Positions 18,995 through 28,233 of a stretch of DNA of 28,233 nt are shown here, in pieces. The DNA lies in assembly GCA_009760855.2 (NCBI GenBank), contig WPIO01000544.1, forward strand, positions 1 to 28,233, in the 5' to 3' direction. A program made the translations under genes and the position numbers. Origin of the DNA: Cristatella mucedo. Taxonomy: Eukaryota > Bryozoa > Phylactolaemata > Cristatellidae. The notes below the pieces were generated by a model. The model was not told where the DNA came from and made no database searches. It saw only the letters and a list, made by a program, of their open reading frames with translations. The stretch's first letter is position 1. Every line of letters starts with the position of its first letter.

Positions 18995-20743
18995 TGCGTA
19001 AGCAACCGTCAAAGGGCGTTCGGCTGAGCGGATTTTTTCAATTATCGGCAAAGGAGGTACACACGTTCTTCTTGGCACCACCTAAGTAGACGGTCGCAAT
19101 AAAATCGCGAGCTTAATCTCGCAGATAGGACGCATCAATACTCGTTTAAGGTGGTTAAAAAGCCAATGGTAAGTGATAGGCAGTACATCACCCTTCAAAA
19201 ACTAAACGTGCATCGCGCTTTTACTTTCGTAGTGATACAAGAAACTAGATATTAGGTGGAAATGGTTAATCACCCCCGCCCCTTTTGATTCTACATAATT
19301 TATTACTTGCTAATGCAAAGCTCAAATATAACTACACAGTCGGCTTTCCTAAGTTTAGTGTTATTCGGCCTGCGTGTAATATTAGATAATTATTTAACTT
19401 TCGGGCTTGCACTTTCAACTACGGCGTTTAATAGCCAAAAAGAATGTTTCTTCTCGGGTAATCGAGGGACCGCCAAAGCATGCTGTAAGTAGTTATAACA
19501 CGCAACAACATGCAGTAACTAACATTGCAATCAAACAGTCGGTACTTAAAACCGCACGCCTAAAAATGTTTATCCCAGTGGTGTTATCATGGGTTGAATG
19601 CATCTAGGAAAATCGAAAGTGAACAATTTCGAGCTGCTCTTAGTAGGTGTTCTAGGCTGGTTGCGAATTGGCTTGAACTGGTGTAAATATGCCGCACTAC
19701 ATTTACGTTTGATTCAGGGCAAACAATCTGTGGTTGTTTGGCATTTGAAAACGCATGCTTGTTTTGAATCACCTGGTGAACAATAGACAGGCATCGAACC
19801 CTGTATTTTGTTAAGTTACTAGCCAACGCTAAAAACTCCATGAGGATTGACGTACCTGACCTATACACTTGCCGGACATTTAGCGGAGTGGTTTTGTTTA
19901 TACGGGCTTGAACGTCTCGACAGCTGCAACTTCGCAGCTACTGGCAAGGAAATAGCGCCGGTAGCACGTGGGAACCATAAATGACCATAACAACGAAATC
20001 GTTCCCTTAATCTATCAAATAAATCTTTCCATCCCCCAAAGCTAATCCAATAAATGAATTCATATTATTGTCGAGTCGTTTAGCCTGCCTGGGTGTTGTG
20101 ATGTCAATCAAACGAAGTATTTCCAGTAAATACATTTGTTGTAGTGACAACAGCTTAATTTAATTTTGCCTTGAGAAGTACATCTGTAAGAAACGTCAAA
20201 TTAAAATAATCATTTTTGCATCGCTTTAATAACCTGTGCGTCGTCGTAAAGGGAACGTTTTATTTGAAGAATACTTCCAGCCGACGCACACCACGTGCAG
20301 AACGCACACTTAGGCTTTGCAAAACAATGGAAAGACCAAATGGAATTAGGATTAGCAGCCGGTTACGTACAGTTGATCTTTATATCTTAAATATGTGCTG
20401 ATATAACGTGATTTTCAGCAACAACAGTGAAGTTTCTTTTCTTACCGATTACATTTAACTAGTCGTTTATTATATTTTGCATGTGAAATAAAGCTTAATT
20501 TACGCTGATGCTGGATAGATGCAAAATATTTAAGCGACAGGCAAAATGCATGGCTGATTTTGTTCCACTTGCTAACTAACGAAAGCCGCCGTTTTTAACA
20601 AGATTTCAGTTTTAATATGCCGTAAAAGCAGAAAGGCTTCGGACGTCTAACTGTCTAATAGCTTCCGAGTAGATGTTTTAGGCTGGTTAAAATCCGTTGT
20701 AGCTTTACGTATATATGCTGCATGGTAGTATTATTTGATCCAA
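18995..20743 (+). repeat. R2 unit a, truncated, without LRR exon
   Basis: Homology to R2b starts near 'gggcgttcggctgagcg' (19014, matching 20972, 24592 and 28048). It runs through 'taaaatcgcgagcttaatct' and 'gatacaagaa(a/c)ctagatatt' to about 19490. It resumes at about 19868 ('gtggttttgttt', 'gcagctactggc') and continues through 'aacctgtgcgtcgtcgtaaa' (20230) to the unit edge. The middle ~2.5 kb of R2b, including the LRR exons, is absent and replaced by unique sequence. Confidence 0.8.
19490..19867. other. Unique insert in R2a
   Basis: Not shared with R2b or R2c. A 93-codon minus-strand frame (19587-19868) contains SSSQFATSLEHLLRAARNCS and ends in a stop. It looks more protein-like than chance, but I do not recognise it. 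It could be a fragment of an unfamiliar transposon. A plus-strand frame over the same bases is its shadow. Confidence 0.3.
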
Positions 20744-20861
20744 GGGACGAGAGCCTTCCTTCGTGCGGATTTTTAAAATCTTGTGTTTTGTCTGGTAGTA
20801 CCGTTCGATCCTCGGGACGAACGATTTCTTTTATACGGATTTTTATAATCTTGTCTTTTTT
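20723..20861 (+). repeat. Local 70-bp tandem duplication
   Basis: Two copies, 20723-20792 and 20793-20861. Each starts 'tggtagta', has 'gatcc' and 'gggacga', and ends 'cggattttta(a/t)aatcttg'. It sits on the R2a/R2b unit junction. R2c and R2d have a single copy of this motif. Confidence 0.75.
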
Positions 20862-22555
20862 TGAATTTACAGATCGTTATTTTGACGGCATCGTGTGATG
20901 CTTGGTAATAGTTAATAGCAGGTTGACGAAACCTCTCAAGGCCGTCCATAAGCCGTGTCAGCGACTATCGTAGGGCGTTCGGCTGAGCGAATTTTTAAAT
21001 TATCGGAAATCGACGCACACAAGGTCTATCTTGGCACCAACTAAATACAGAATAGTAATAAAATCGCGAGCTTAATCTCGCAGTTAGGAGGTTCATTACA
21101 CGTTTGAGGTGGTTAAAAGGGAATGGTAAGTGACAGGTGGTACATCACCCTCCAAAAACGGAAAGTGTGTCACTGTTTTACTTTAGTAGTGATACAAGAA
21201 CCTAGATATTGGGTGTTAACGGTTAATCACACTAATTGATTCTAAATAATTAAATACTTGCTAATGCAAAGCTAAAATATGATTACACAGACGGCTTTAC
21301 TAAGTTTAGTGTTATTCGGCCAGCATGTAATGTTAGAAATTTCGGCCTTGCACTTTCAACTACAGCGTTAGATCTGCCATGTAGAAAATTTCTTCTCTGG
21401 CAATTGAAGGACCGCCAAAGCAATCACTAACTAGTTCGTGCTAGTTGGTTGTACTTAAATGACCACAGGCTCTTGTCGAGTTTAGTTATACGGCGATCGT
21501 TTTCAGGTAGCACTTAGATTTCTAAATACCGACTGAAATCGCTATTATAGGCAACCGTACTACTGGTATCAGTGTTATATATTTCACGGTCCCCATCTTG
21601 TCATCTTAGCTATTCAGTGTAAATGCAACATTGCTCCTTTGAAGCTGAGGTCAAGGACTGGAGCTACTGGACCAGTGCAACCTATTGGTGGTCTGTATAG
21701 GACAGGTGACTCATTCCCAAATGTACTTTTTGGATTTGGACACAATCAATTCCAGAGGTCGTTCAGAAGCTTTAGCAAAGAATTGCGTTATATGAATAAA
21801 CCGTGTGCAGGAGCACAGCTTTTGGAGCCTTGTAGTTCTCCTGTAAGTATTCCGGAAAAGTTCCATGGAATGTATCGTTAGCCTTAGCAGGAAGTTTGTT
21901 GTACACATGTCCCTCAATTTTACTGAGTTGAGTCACCTCGAAGAAATAATCCTGCATAACAATTTTCTGCTGCCTGCCGTTTTTGGTGAACTGTCATTTC
22001 AATTAGCATGACAGCAGGCGTCGTAGTTCGTCCCTACCTGCAGCTAAAGGGTCACTAAGCCTTCTAAATCTGTCAACTGAAAGTGCCACTTTAGTTGGAT
22101 TCGCGATCTTCAAGGTACAGCGAAAAGCTCAAGTATCCTACAGCTTTTCATCGACTCTTTTTGATCCAATTTAAGCGAACACTGACGTAATGTTTTGCTG
22201 CTAAAATTAATAGTTTTTGTTTGCTTAACGATTCCTCGCGAACTTAGAAAGTCCAAGTTTTTTTTTAAGCCAATGAATGGAACTTTAGGTATGCCACTTG
22301 CTATTTCTTTTGCAACACCTCCGTCCAAGTAAAAACTGGCTGTATAATATCATTATATCGGATCAATGAAGGCGTTCACTAGCGATTTAGGTACAAAATG
22401 ATGCCAGGATGACCAGTATGTCTTGTGCCTGGTACTCACCCAAAATGGTAGATAGGCTGTCCTCTCTTAGAAGACAGTTGGAGAATAAGCCTGCACGGTA
22501 CATTAGTACTACATCACGGTACTACCAGTGCATCGATTTTCGTGTCATTCTGTAG

Positions 22556-22696
22556 CTGGAGGAGCTCAATATCAGCTACAACAAGAAGCTCACATCTCTT
22601 CCACAATCTATACGCCAGCTACATGCACTGAAGAAGCTGGACGTTTCTGTGTTGGGCCTAAAACAACTGCCCGATGGATGGGAAGGCATGAAGGTG
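22556..22696 (+). CDS. LRR exon C1 (two leucine-rich repeats)
   Basis: A 47-codon exon, acceptor 'cattctgtag', donor 'GTG|GTAAGC', phase 0 at both ends. The first repeat is LEELNISYNKKLTSLPQSIR plus QLHA. The second starts LKKLDVSVLGLKQLPDGWE and ends GMKV. The acceptor context 'tttcgtgtcatt' is the same as that of the R1 B exons, which ties the two arrays to one ancestor. The usual cysteine of the 'SICQL' loop is R here, and the second repeat has VLG where other exons have a Cys/Ser motif. The downstream intron to C2 would be only 174 bp. Confidence 0.75.
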
Positions 22697-22870
22697 GTAA
22701 GCTCACATGGAAAGTTAAAACGCTTGGATTTTTGAAACATCTTAGATATATTTGAATTATTTTTCCTCGTAAGTCGTGTGCTCTCGGAGGCCAAAGACAA
22801 AAGGACAAAGACAGTAGGAGTTATGCCCGCCCGGTACTAACAGTGCATCACATTTCGTGTCATTCTGCAG

Positions 22871-23011
22871 CTGGAGGAGCTCGATATCAGTAGGAACTTC
22901 GAAATGCCAACGCTTGCTCCATCCATATGCGAGCTGCATGCACTGAAGAAGCTGGACGTTTCTCAGTGTGATCTAAAGATACTGCCCGATGGATGGGAAG
23001 GCATGAAGGCG
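22871..23011 (+). CDS. LRR exon C2 (two leucine-rich repeats)
   Basis: A 47-codon exon, acceptor 'cattctgcag' (the best AG context of the set), donor 'GCG|GTAAGC'. It reads LEELDISRNFEMPTLAPSIC plus ELHA, then LKKLDVSQCDLKILPDGWE and GMKA. In the first repeat the usual LxxLP is MPTLAP, so one scaffold Leu is Met and the LP proline is displaced by an alanine, a mild departure from consensus. The second repeat is canonical. Confidence 0.75.
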
Positions 23012-23430
23012 GTAAGCACAGATGGAGTGATTGGATTTATGAAATATCCTTAATATTTTTAATTCCTTTTCCTGGTAAGTCGTGCTCTATCGGAGGGCAT
23101 GGCGGCGTAGTATAAACGAGGGTCTTTAATTAAAAAGAATTGCTTTAGTGACGGCTCACGTCCTTTCTTTTCTCGGTCACATACATCTGTTGAAACTACT
23201 AAAACGAGAAAACTACGTTGCGGTACTGAATTCTTAAACCGACGTCGTTAGCAAGGTACTTTCTTATAGCATTCCCACCTGCGACTTGGCTTGCACACAC
23301 ATTAGGGTTTTGTGTAATTTACAATTAAAGCATGCAACTAGCCTTTATGTTGAGAAGGTGTAACGGTTAGTTACGCTTCGCTCTTCATGGTACGTTTAGG
23401 AGCTTTTACTGTTAACCATATTCGAATTCA

Positions 23431-23921
23431 TTCATTCTATGGCTCCAGCCTATCTGTCAGATATACTCCCCCATCAGGCCAAGCATCGTACCACTCGCTT
23501 TTCGGAATCCAACTGTCTAGAAATACCTCATACAAACCTTAAATCCTTTGGAGACCGTGAATTTAGTTCATATGCTCCCAAAGCCTGGAACTCCCTCCCG
23601 ACCTGTGTCAGAACATCCCCTGACCTGAAAACATTTAAAAGGAACCTAAAAACACACCTATTTAGGACAGCATTTCATGTGCCCCTGTGATTCGTCCTTG
23701 ATGTGCTTATGCGTGCTGACACTGTGCATGCTGCCACTAACCACATTTGCATGCTGACCCTGTGCATGTCACCCCTAACCAAATTATTCATTTCGTCTGT
23801 TTTTCAAGGATGATTTTACTTACCATTCAATTGCATTTCACTTTACAGAAAATGTAAAGCGCCTAGAGAGAGATTAAGTTCTCTGAGGGCGCTTTATCAA
23901 GTGAATTATTATTATTATTAT
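23431..23921 (+). mobile_element. CR1-like non-LTR retrotransposon, 5'-truncated, plus strand
   Basis: This holds the ORF2 C-terminus, then a 3' UTR with 'cgcctagagagagattaagt' and 'tctctgagggcgcttta', and a TTA microsatellite tail at about 23905-23923. The left junction shares 'ttc' between the target ('gaattcattc', also seen uninterrupted in R2c at 26728-26737) and the element, which is typical of microhomology at 5'-truncated insertions. Roughly 93% identical by eye to the element at 27351-27888. Confidence 0.85.
23439..23690 (+). pseudogene. CR1 ORF2 C-terminal remnant
   Basis: An 83-codon open remnant containing MAPAYLSDILPHQAKH, NLKSFGDREFSSYAPKAWNS and FKRNLKTHLFRTAF, then a stop. These are the standard post-palm blocks of CR1-like reverse transcriptases. 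No catalytic part is present. Confidence 0.8.
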
Positions 23922-26167
23922 TAGCTGAGTGGTTTTGTTTTAACCGGCTTAAACCGAGCAACAGCTGCAACGTTGCAGCTACTGGCTAGGAACATACGCC
24001 AGTTGCATCTGGGAACCGTTAGTGATCGTAATAGTGAATTCGATCCCTAACGTATTTAACAAACCTTTCCATCCCCCGATGCTAATTGAATAAAAGGAAT
24101 GCTGATAATTCCCGAGTCGCTTAGCCTGCCAGGCTGTGGTGACATTCAAACGAAGTATTACCAGTGAACAAAATTGTTGTAGTAACAACAGTTTAATTTA
24201 ATTTTGCCTTGCGACCAACAGCTGTAAGAAACGTTATAAGGAAATAATTATGTTTGCATTGCTCTAATAACCTGTGCGTTGTTGTTAAAGGAGCTTTTGA
24301 TTTTAAGAATACTTCCTGCTGACACGCACCGTGTACAGATTGTGCTATTAGGGTTTGCAAGAAAATTGAAGGACCATATGGCTTCAACGTTAACAGCATG
24401 TAACGTACTGTCAATCTTTTATATCTTTATGGGACGAGAGCCTTCCTTCGAACGGATTTTTCAAATCTTGTCTTTTCTTGAAATAACAGATAAACGTTTT
24501 ACCTGCGTCATCTGCTGTTTGCTAGTAGCAAAACAGCTGGCGGACGAAATCTGTCATGGTCGTCCGGAAGCCGCTTCAGCGACCGTCGACGGGCGTTAGG
24601 CTGAGAGGATTTTTCAATTATCGGCAACGGAGGCACACCAGTTTTTTCTTGGCTCCACCGAAATAGACAATAATAATATAATCTCGAGCTTAATCCCGCA
24701 CTTAGGACGATTCAATGCTCGGACATGGTTAAAAGACAATGGAAAGTGAGAGGTGGTCAATCGCCCTTCAAAAACGAAACGTGAGTCACGCTATTACTTT
24801 CGTAGTGATACAAGAAACTAGATATTAGGTGGAAATGGTTAATCACACTTATTAATTCTACGTAATTTAATACTTTCTAATTCAAATTTCAAATACGATT
24901 ACACAGACGGCTTTACTAAGTTTAGTGTTATCCGGCCCGCGTGTAGTATTAGAACTTTCTGGCTTGCAATTTTAACTATGGCGTTTGATCGGCCACGAAG
25001 AATGTTGCTTCTCCGTTAATTGCGGGACCTCCAAAGCATGCAGTAACTAGTTCGTGCTAGTCGGTTTCACTTTAACACACACAGACTCTTGTTAAGTTTA
25101 GTCAGACGGCGATCGTTTTTAGGTAGCACTTAATGTTCTAAATATCTGCTGAAATCGCAAATCAAGATTACCGTACTGCTGGTAACAGTGTTACTTATGT
25201 AACTGTCCCCATCATGTCATCATAGGTATTCAGCTTAAATTAGACATTGCTCCTTTGACGCGGAGGTCAAGGACAGAAGCTATTGGATCGGAGCAACCTA
25301 TTGGTATTTTTTTAGGACGGATAACTCATTCCCACGTGTAATTTTTAGATTCGAACGCAATCAATTCCAGAGGTCATTCACAAGCTTTCGTGAAGAATCG
25401 CGTTTTATGAAGAAATCCGTATGCACGAGACTGTTTTTGCTGCGTTGTAATTCTCGTGTAAGCGTTCCATTAAAGTGCCAGGGAATGTTTCGTAAGCCTT
25501 CGCCGGAAGTTTGTAGTACACATGTCGCTCACTTTCCCCGAGTTAGGTCACGTTGAAAAAAAATCTTGCTAAAGATTTCTCTGCTGCCTGCCGTTTTTGT
25601 TGAACTGTAATTTAAATTGATGCGACGGTGCACGTCGTTGTTCGTCCCTATCCACAGCCAATGGGCAACTAAACCCTGTAAATCTGTCTACTGATATTGC
25701 CACTTGAGATTTCTCTGTGATATTTAAGATGCAGCGAAAAGGTTCAAGTAACCCTGCAGCTTGTTATCGATTCTCACACGTCGAATTAAAGCGTACACTG
25801 GCGTCACGTTTCACTATTTGTATCAATAGTTTTTACTCGGTTGACGATTCCTCGCAAGCCTAGAAACTCTTAGTGTTTTCTAAGCCAGTTAGTGGAACTT
25901 GAGATGTGCCACTTGCTGTTTCTCTTGCCTTGCCGCCGTCTAAGTGAGAACTGGTTTATTATTATCATTACATTGAATCGATGAGCGAGTTCACTAGCGA
26001 TTTAGGTCAAATGATGCCAAGATGGCCAGTGTGTCTTGTGCCTGGAACTTACCTGTAATGAGAAAAAGGCTGTGCTCTCTTAGAAAACAGTTGGAGAGTA
26101 AGCCTGCACGATACATCAGTACTACATCACGGTACTACAGTGCATCGATTTTCGTGTCATTCTGTAG

Positions 26168-26308
26168 CTGGAGGAGCTCAATATCAGCTTCAACAAGGAG
26201 CTCACAATTCTTCCTTCATCCATATGCCAGCTGCATGCACTGAAGAAGCTGGACGTTTCTGGGAGTGGTCTAAATGAACTGCCCGATGGATGGGAAGGCA
26301 TGAAGGCG
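26168..26308 (+). CDS. LRR exon C3 (two leucine-rich repeats)
   Basis: A 47-codon exon, acceptor 'cattctgtag', donor 'GCG|GTAAGC', both phase 0. It encodes LEELNISFNKELTILPSSIC plus QLHA, then LKKLDVSGSGLNELPDGWE and GMKA. Against C1, the leucines, the N of the asparagine ladder and the LP prolines are all kept. The differences fall at interstrand and loop positions (Y/F, K/E, S/I, Q/S, VL/GS, KQ/NE). It is the last LRR exon in the window. Any partner exon on its right lies outside. Confidence 0.78.
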
Positions 26309-27350
26309 GTAAGCTCAGATGGAGAGTTAAAACGCTTGGATTTTTGAAACATCCTTAATATTTATTATTCCTTTTCCTCGTAAGTCGTGCTCTATCGGAG
26401 GCCATGGCGGCGTAGTATAATAGATGGTTCTAAATTTAAAAGAATTGTTTTAGTGGCGGCTCACGTCCTTTCTTTTCTCGGTCACATACATCTGTTGAAA
26501 CTACTAAAACGAGAAAACTACGTTGCTGTACTGAATTCTTAAACCGACGTCGTTAGCAAGGTACTTTCTTATAGCATTCCCACCTGCGACTTGGCTTGCA
26601 CACACATTAGGGTTTTGTGTAATTTACAATTAAAGCATGCAACTAGCCTTTATGTTGAGAACGTATAACGGTTAGTTACGCTTCGCTCTTCAAGGTACGT
26701 TTAGGAGCTTTTACTGTTAACCATATTCGAATTCATTCGCAATTGTTGTAGTAACAACAGTTTAATTTAATTTTGCCTTGCAACCGACAGCTGTAAGAAA
26801 CGTTACAATAAAATAATTGTTTTTGCATTGCTCTAATAACCTGTGCGTAGTTGTTAAAGGAGCGTTTGATTTTAAGAATACTTCCTGCTGACACGCACCG
26901 TGTACAGATTGTACTATTAGGGTTTGCAAGAAAATTGAAGGATCATATAGCTTCAAGGTTAACAGCATGTAACGTACAGTCGATCTTTTATATCTTAAGT
27001 ATATGCTAATATTATGTCATTTTCAGGAAGAATAGTGATGCTTATTTTCTCACCGATTATATTGTACTAGACATACCTCTGATTTGGCTTGTGAAAAAAG
27101 CTGAATTAACGTTGAGGCTCGATAGATGGAAATTATTCAAGTGACGCAAAATTCTTTGCTGATTTGTTCTACATTGAACTACTGAAAGGCGGCGTTTGCA
27201 TCATGATTTAAGTTTTAATATGCCGTATAAGCACAAAATGATAGGAAGTCTCACTGTCTAACAGCGTCTGAGCAGATTTTTTAGGCTGGTTATAATCCGT
27301 CATAGCATTAAGTAAATATGCGTCGTGGTATTACCATTGAAACCTAGGGA

Positions 27351-27888
27351 TAATAATAAGAATAATAATATTGCACTTGATAAAGCATCCTCAGAGAACT
27401 TAATCTTTTTCTAGGCGCTTTACATTTGCTGCAAAGTGATATGCAATAGAATAGTAAGTAAAATCATGCTTGAAAAACAAAAAAATGAATAATATGGTTA
27501 GGGGTGACATGCACAGGGTCAGCATGCAAATGTGGTTAGTGGCAGCATGCACAGTGTCAGCACGCATAAGCACATCAAGGACGAATCACAGGGACCCACT
27601 AAATGCTGTCATAAATAGGTGTGTTTTTTAAGTTTCTTTTAAATGTGGTCAGGTCAGGGGATGTTCTGACGAAGGTCGGGAGGGAGTTCCATGCTTTGGG
27701 AGCATACGATCTAAATGCACGGTCTCCAAAGGATTTAAGGTTTGTACGAGGTATTTCCAGACTGTTGGATTCCGAAAAGCGGGTGGTACGATGCTTGGCC
27801 TGATGGGGTAGTATATCTGAAAGATAGGCTGGAGCCATAGAATGAAGAGACCTAAAAGTGAGCGACAAAACCTTGAAGTCGATCCGAC
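27351..27888 (-). mobile_element. CR1-like non-LTR retrotransposon, 5'-truncated, minus strand
   Basis: Begins on the plus strand with an AAT-type microsatellite (27351-27369). It continues through the reverse complement of the conserved 3' UTR ('gaacttaatctttttctagg') into the ORF2 C-terminus, ending near 27888. The 5-bp sequence AGGGA flanks it on both sides (27346-27350 and 27889-27893). Uninterrupted R2 copies have a single 'aaggga' or 'tggga' here, so AGGGA is a credible target-site duplication. Confidence 0.88.
27599..27868 (-). pseudogene. CR1 ORF2 C-terminal remnant with frameshift
   Basis: The frame carries SLTFRSLHSMAPAYLSDIL, NLKSFGDRAF and YAPKAWNSLP. It extends about 18 bases further 5' than the sister copy. 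One extra A in 'cttaaaaaacacacc' shifts the frame so that the normal NLKTHLFRTAF end becomes NLKNTPIYDSI. Dead copy. Confidence 0.8.
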
Positions 27889-27889
27889 A

Positions 27890-28233
27890 GGGACGAGAGC
27901 CTTCCTTCGAACGGATTTTTCAAATCTTGTCTTTTCTTGAAATAACAGATAAACGTTTTACCTGCGTCATCTGCTGTTTGCTAGTAGCAAAACAGCTGGC
28001 GGACGAAATCTGTCATGGTCGTCCGGAAGCCGCTTCAGCGACTGTCGACGGGCGTTAGGCTGAGAGGATTTTTTAGTTATCGGCAACGGAGGCACACAAG
28101 TTTTTTCTTGGCTCCACCGAAATAGACAATAATAATATAATCTCGAGCTTAATCCCGCACTTAGGACGATTCAATGCTCGGACATGGTTAAAAGACAATG
28201 GAAAGTGAGAGGTGGTCAATCGCCCTTCAAAAA
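27890..28233 (+). repeat. R2 unit d, cut by the window end
   Basis: The visible 344 bases match the start of R2c (24431-24774) with only about half a dozen differences, near 98% identity. R2c against R2b over the same part is far more diverged. The array therefore continues to the right, and further LRR exons are likely beyond the window. Confidence 0.88.

Larger units (their letters stand above)
22517..23099 (+). repeat. 315-bp tandem duplication carrying exons C1 and C2
   Basis: Copy 1 is 22517-22831 and copy 2 is 22832-23099. Each has 'cggtacta(a/c)cagtgcatc', then 'tttcgtgtcattctg(t/c)ag', an LRR exon, 'ggtaagc', and a downstream intron ending in a 'cgtaagtcgtg'-like motif. R2c has only one such block (around 26130-26410), so this is an exon-plus-flank duplication specific to R2b, or a loss in R2c. 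Confidence 0.8.
20744..24430 (+). repeat. R2 unit b
   Basis: Starts at 'gggacgagagccttccttcg', as do units c and d. It contains LRR exons C1 and C2 and a plus-strand CR1 insertion (23431-23921). Near its end ~350 bp present in R2a (20395-20743) and R2c (about 26995-27350) is missing, so 'tatatcttta' joins directly to the next unit's start at 24431. No other coding sequence is supported in 20860-22500. Confidence 0.85.
24431..27889 (+). repeat. R2 unit c
   Basis: Follows the order of R2b with one LRR exon (C3). The segment equivalent to 23431-24165 of R2b is absent: 'gaattcattc' at 26728-26737 passes straight to 'gcaattgttgtagtaacaac'. A minus-strand CR1 is inserted at 27351-27888. Identity to R2b is patchy: about 75% over 24800-26100 but near 97% over 26386-26737. 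Confidence 0.85.

Noticed and set aside
21639-21881. Plus-strand 80-codon frame in R2b (KLRSRTGATGPVQPIGG)
   Set aside because: The equivalent in R2c (from about 25250) is soon broken by stops and frame changes, so there is no sign of coding constraint.
22110-22330. Minus-strand frame with LDGGVAKEIASG, matched by LDGGKARETASG in R2c (25882-25943)
   Set aside because: The match is local. Of ~22 codons about 9 differ in amino acid with only ~14 base changes, and R2c then hits a stop. It is probably an intron repeat rather than a gene.
24168-24195. Short hairpin 'gttgtagtaacaac', present in all R2 copies that have this part
   Set aside because: The arms are only 5 bases and the conservation is explained by the array itself.
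24279-24599. Plus-strand 106-codon frame across the R2b/R2c border, with its near-identical part at 27858-28058
   Set aside because: Its second half is identical in c and d only because the duplication is recent. The homologous R2a/b sequence is not open, and the frame crosses a deletion junction.
1-28233. CRISPR array, bacterial operon or phage
   Set aside because: The repeats are kilobase-scale, with intron-flanked exons and eukaryotic retroelements. There are no short regularly spaced repeats, ribosome binding sites or compact genes.

Overview
This window looks like accessory, repeat-built DNA from an invertebrate animal genome. The reasons are: GT-AG bounded exons of 138-141 bp, chordate/cnidarian-style CR1/L2-like non-LTR retrotransposon 3' ends with TTA-type microsatellite tails, no bacterial-style genes, and composition of roughly 40% GC by eye. 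I cannot name the species. Cephalochordate, cnidarian or a similar LRR-rich invertebrate are all compatible.

Layout. (1) Positions 1-15571 form a higher-order tandem array (R1) of 3.55-3.79 kb units: four units plus a partial fifth. A full unit holds, in order, a ~79-codon open frame of unknown function (T), a minus-strand reverse transcriptase C-terminal relic, LRR exon A, a decayed copy of T (T'), and LRR exon B. Intron homology between the first and last thirds of the unit shows that the unit is itself an old dimer of [T + LRR exon] half-units, one of which took up the RT relic. (2) Positions 15572-18990 are a junkyard between arrays. They hold a decayed CR1 3' end exactly at the array edge, a direct repeat (15750-16110 and 18512-18876), a longer relic of the same RT family (16447-17620, minus strand), another fragment of that RT's end, and a second decayed CR1 tail. 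(3) Positions 18995-28233 are a second array (R2), about 3.5 kb per unit, with copies a (truncated, no LRR exon), b, c and d (cut by the window end). R2b has two LRR exons in a local 315-bp duplication and R2c has one. R2b and R2c each carry a CR1 insertion, in opposite orientations.

All ten LRR exons lie on the plus strand. Each encodes exactly two ~23-residue repeats of the LxxLxxLPxx type, and each begins and ends in phase 0. Splicing any exon to any other therefore keeps both the reading frame and the solenoid register. If transcribed together they would give 18 repeats (20 if the exon with a lost acceptor is counted). No start codon, signal peptide, membrane segment or effector domain is visible, so the host gene's ends lie outside the window or no longer exist.

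The four R1 units show all three possible pairwise groupings in different parts of the unit, which indicates gene conversion or unequal exchange. The most interesting reading is an LRR exon-cassette array that gains, loses and reshuffles repeats in frame. Whether it is expressed cannot be decided from sequence alone.
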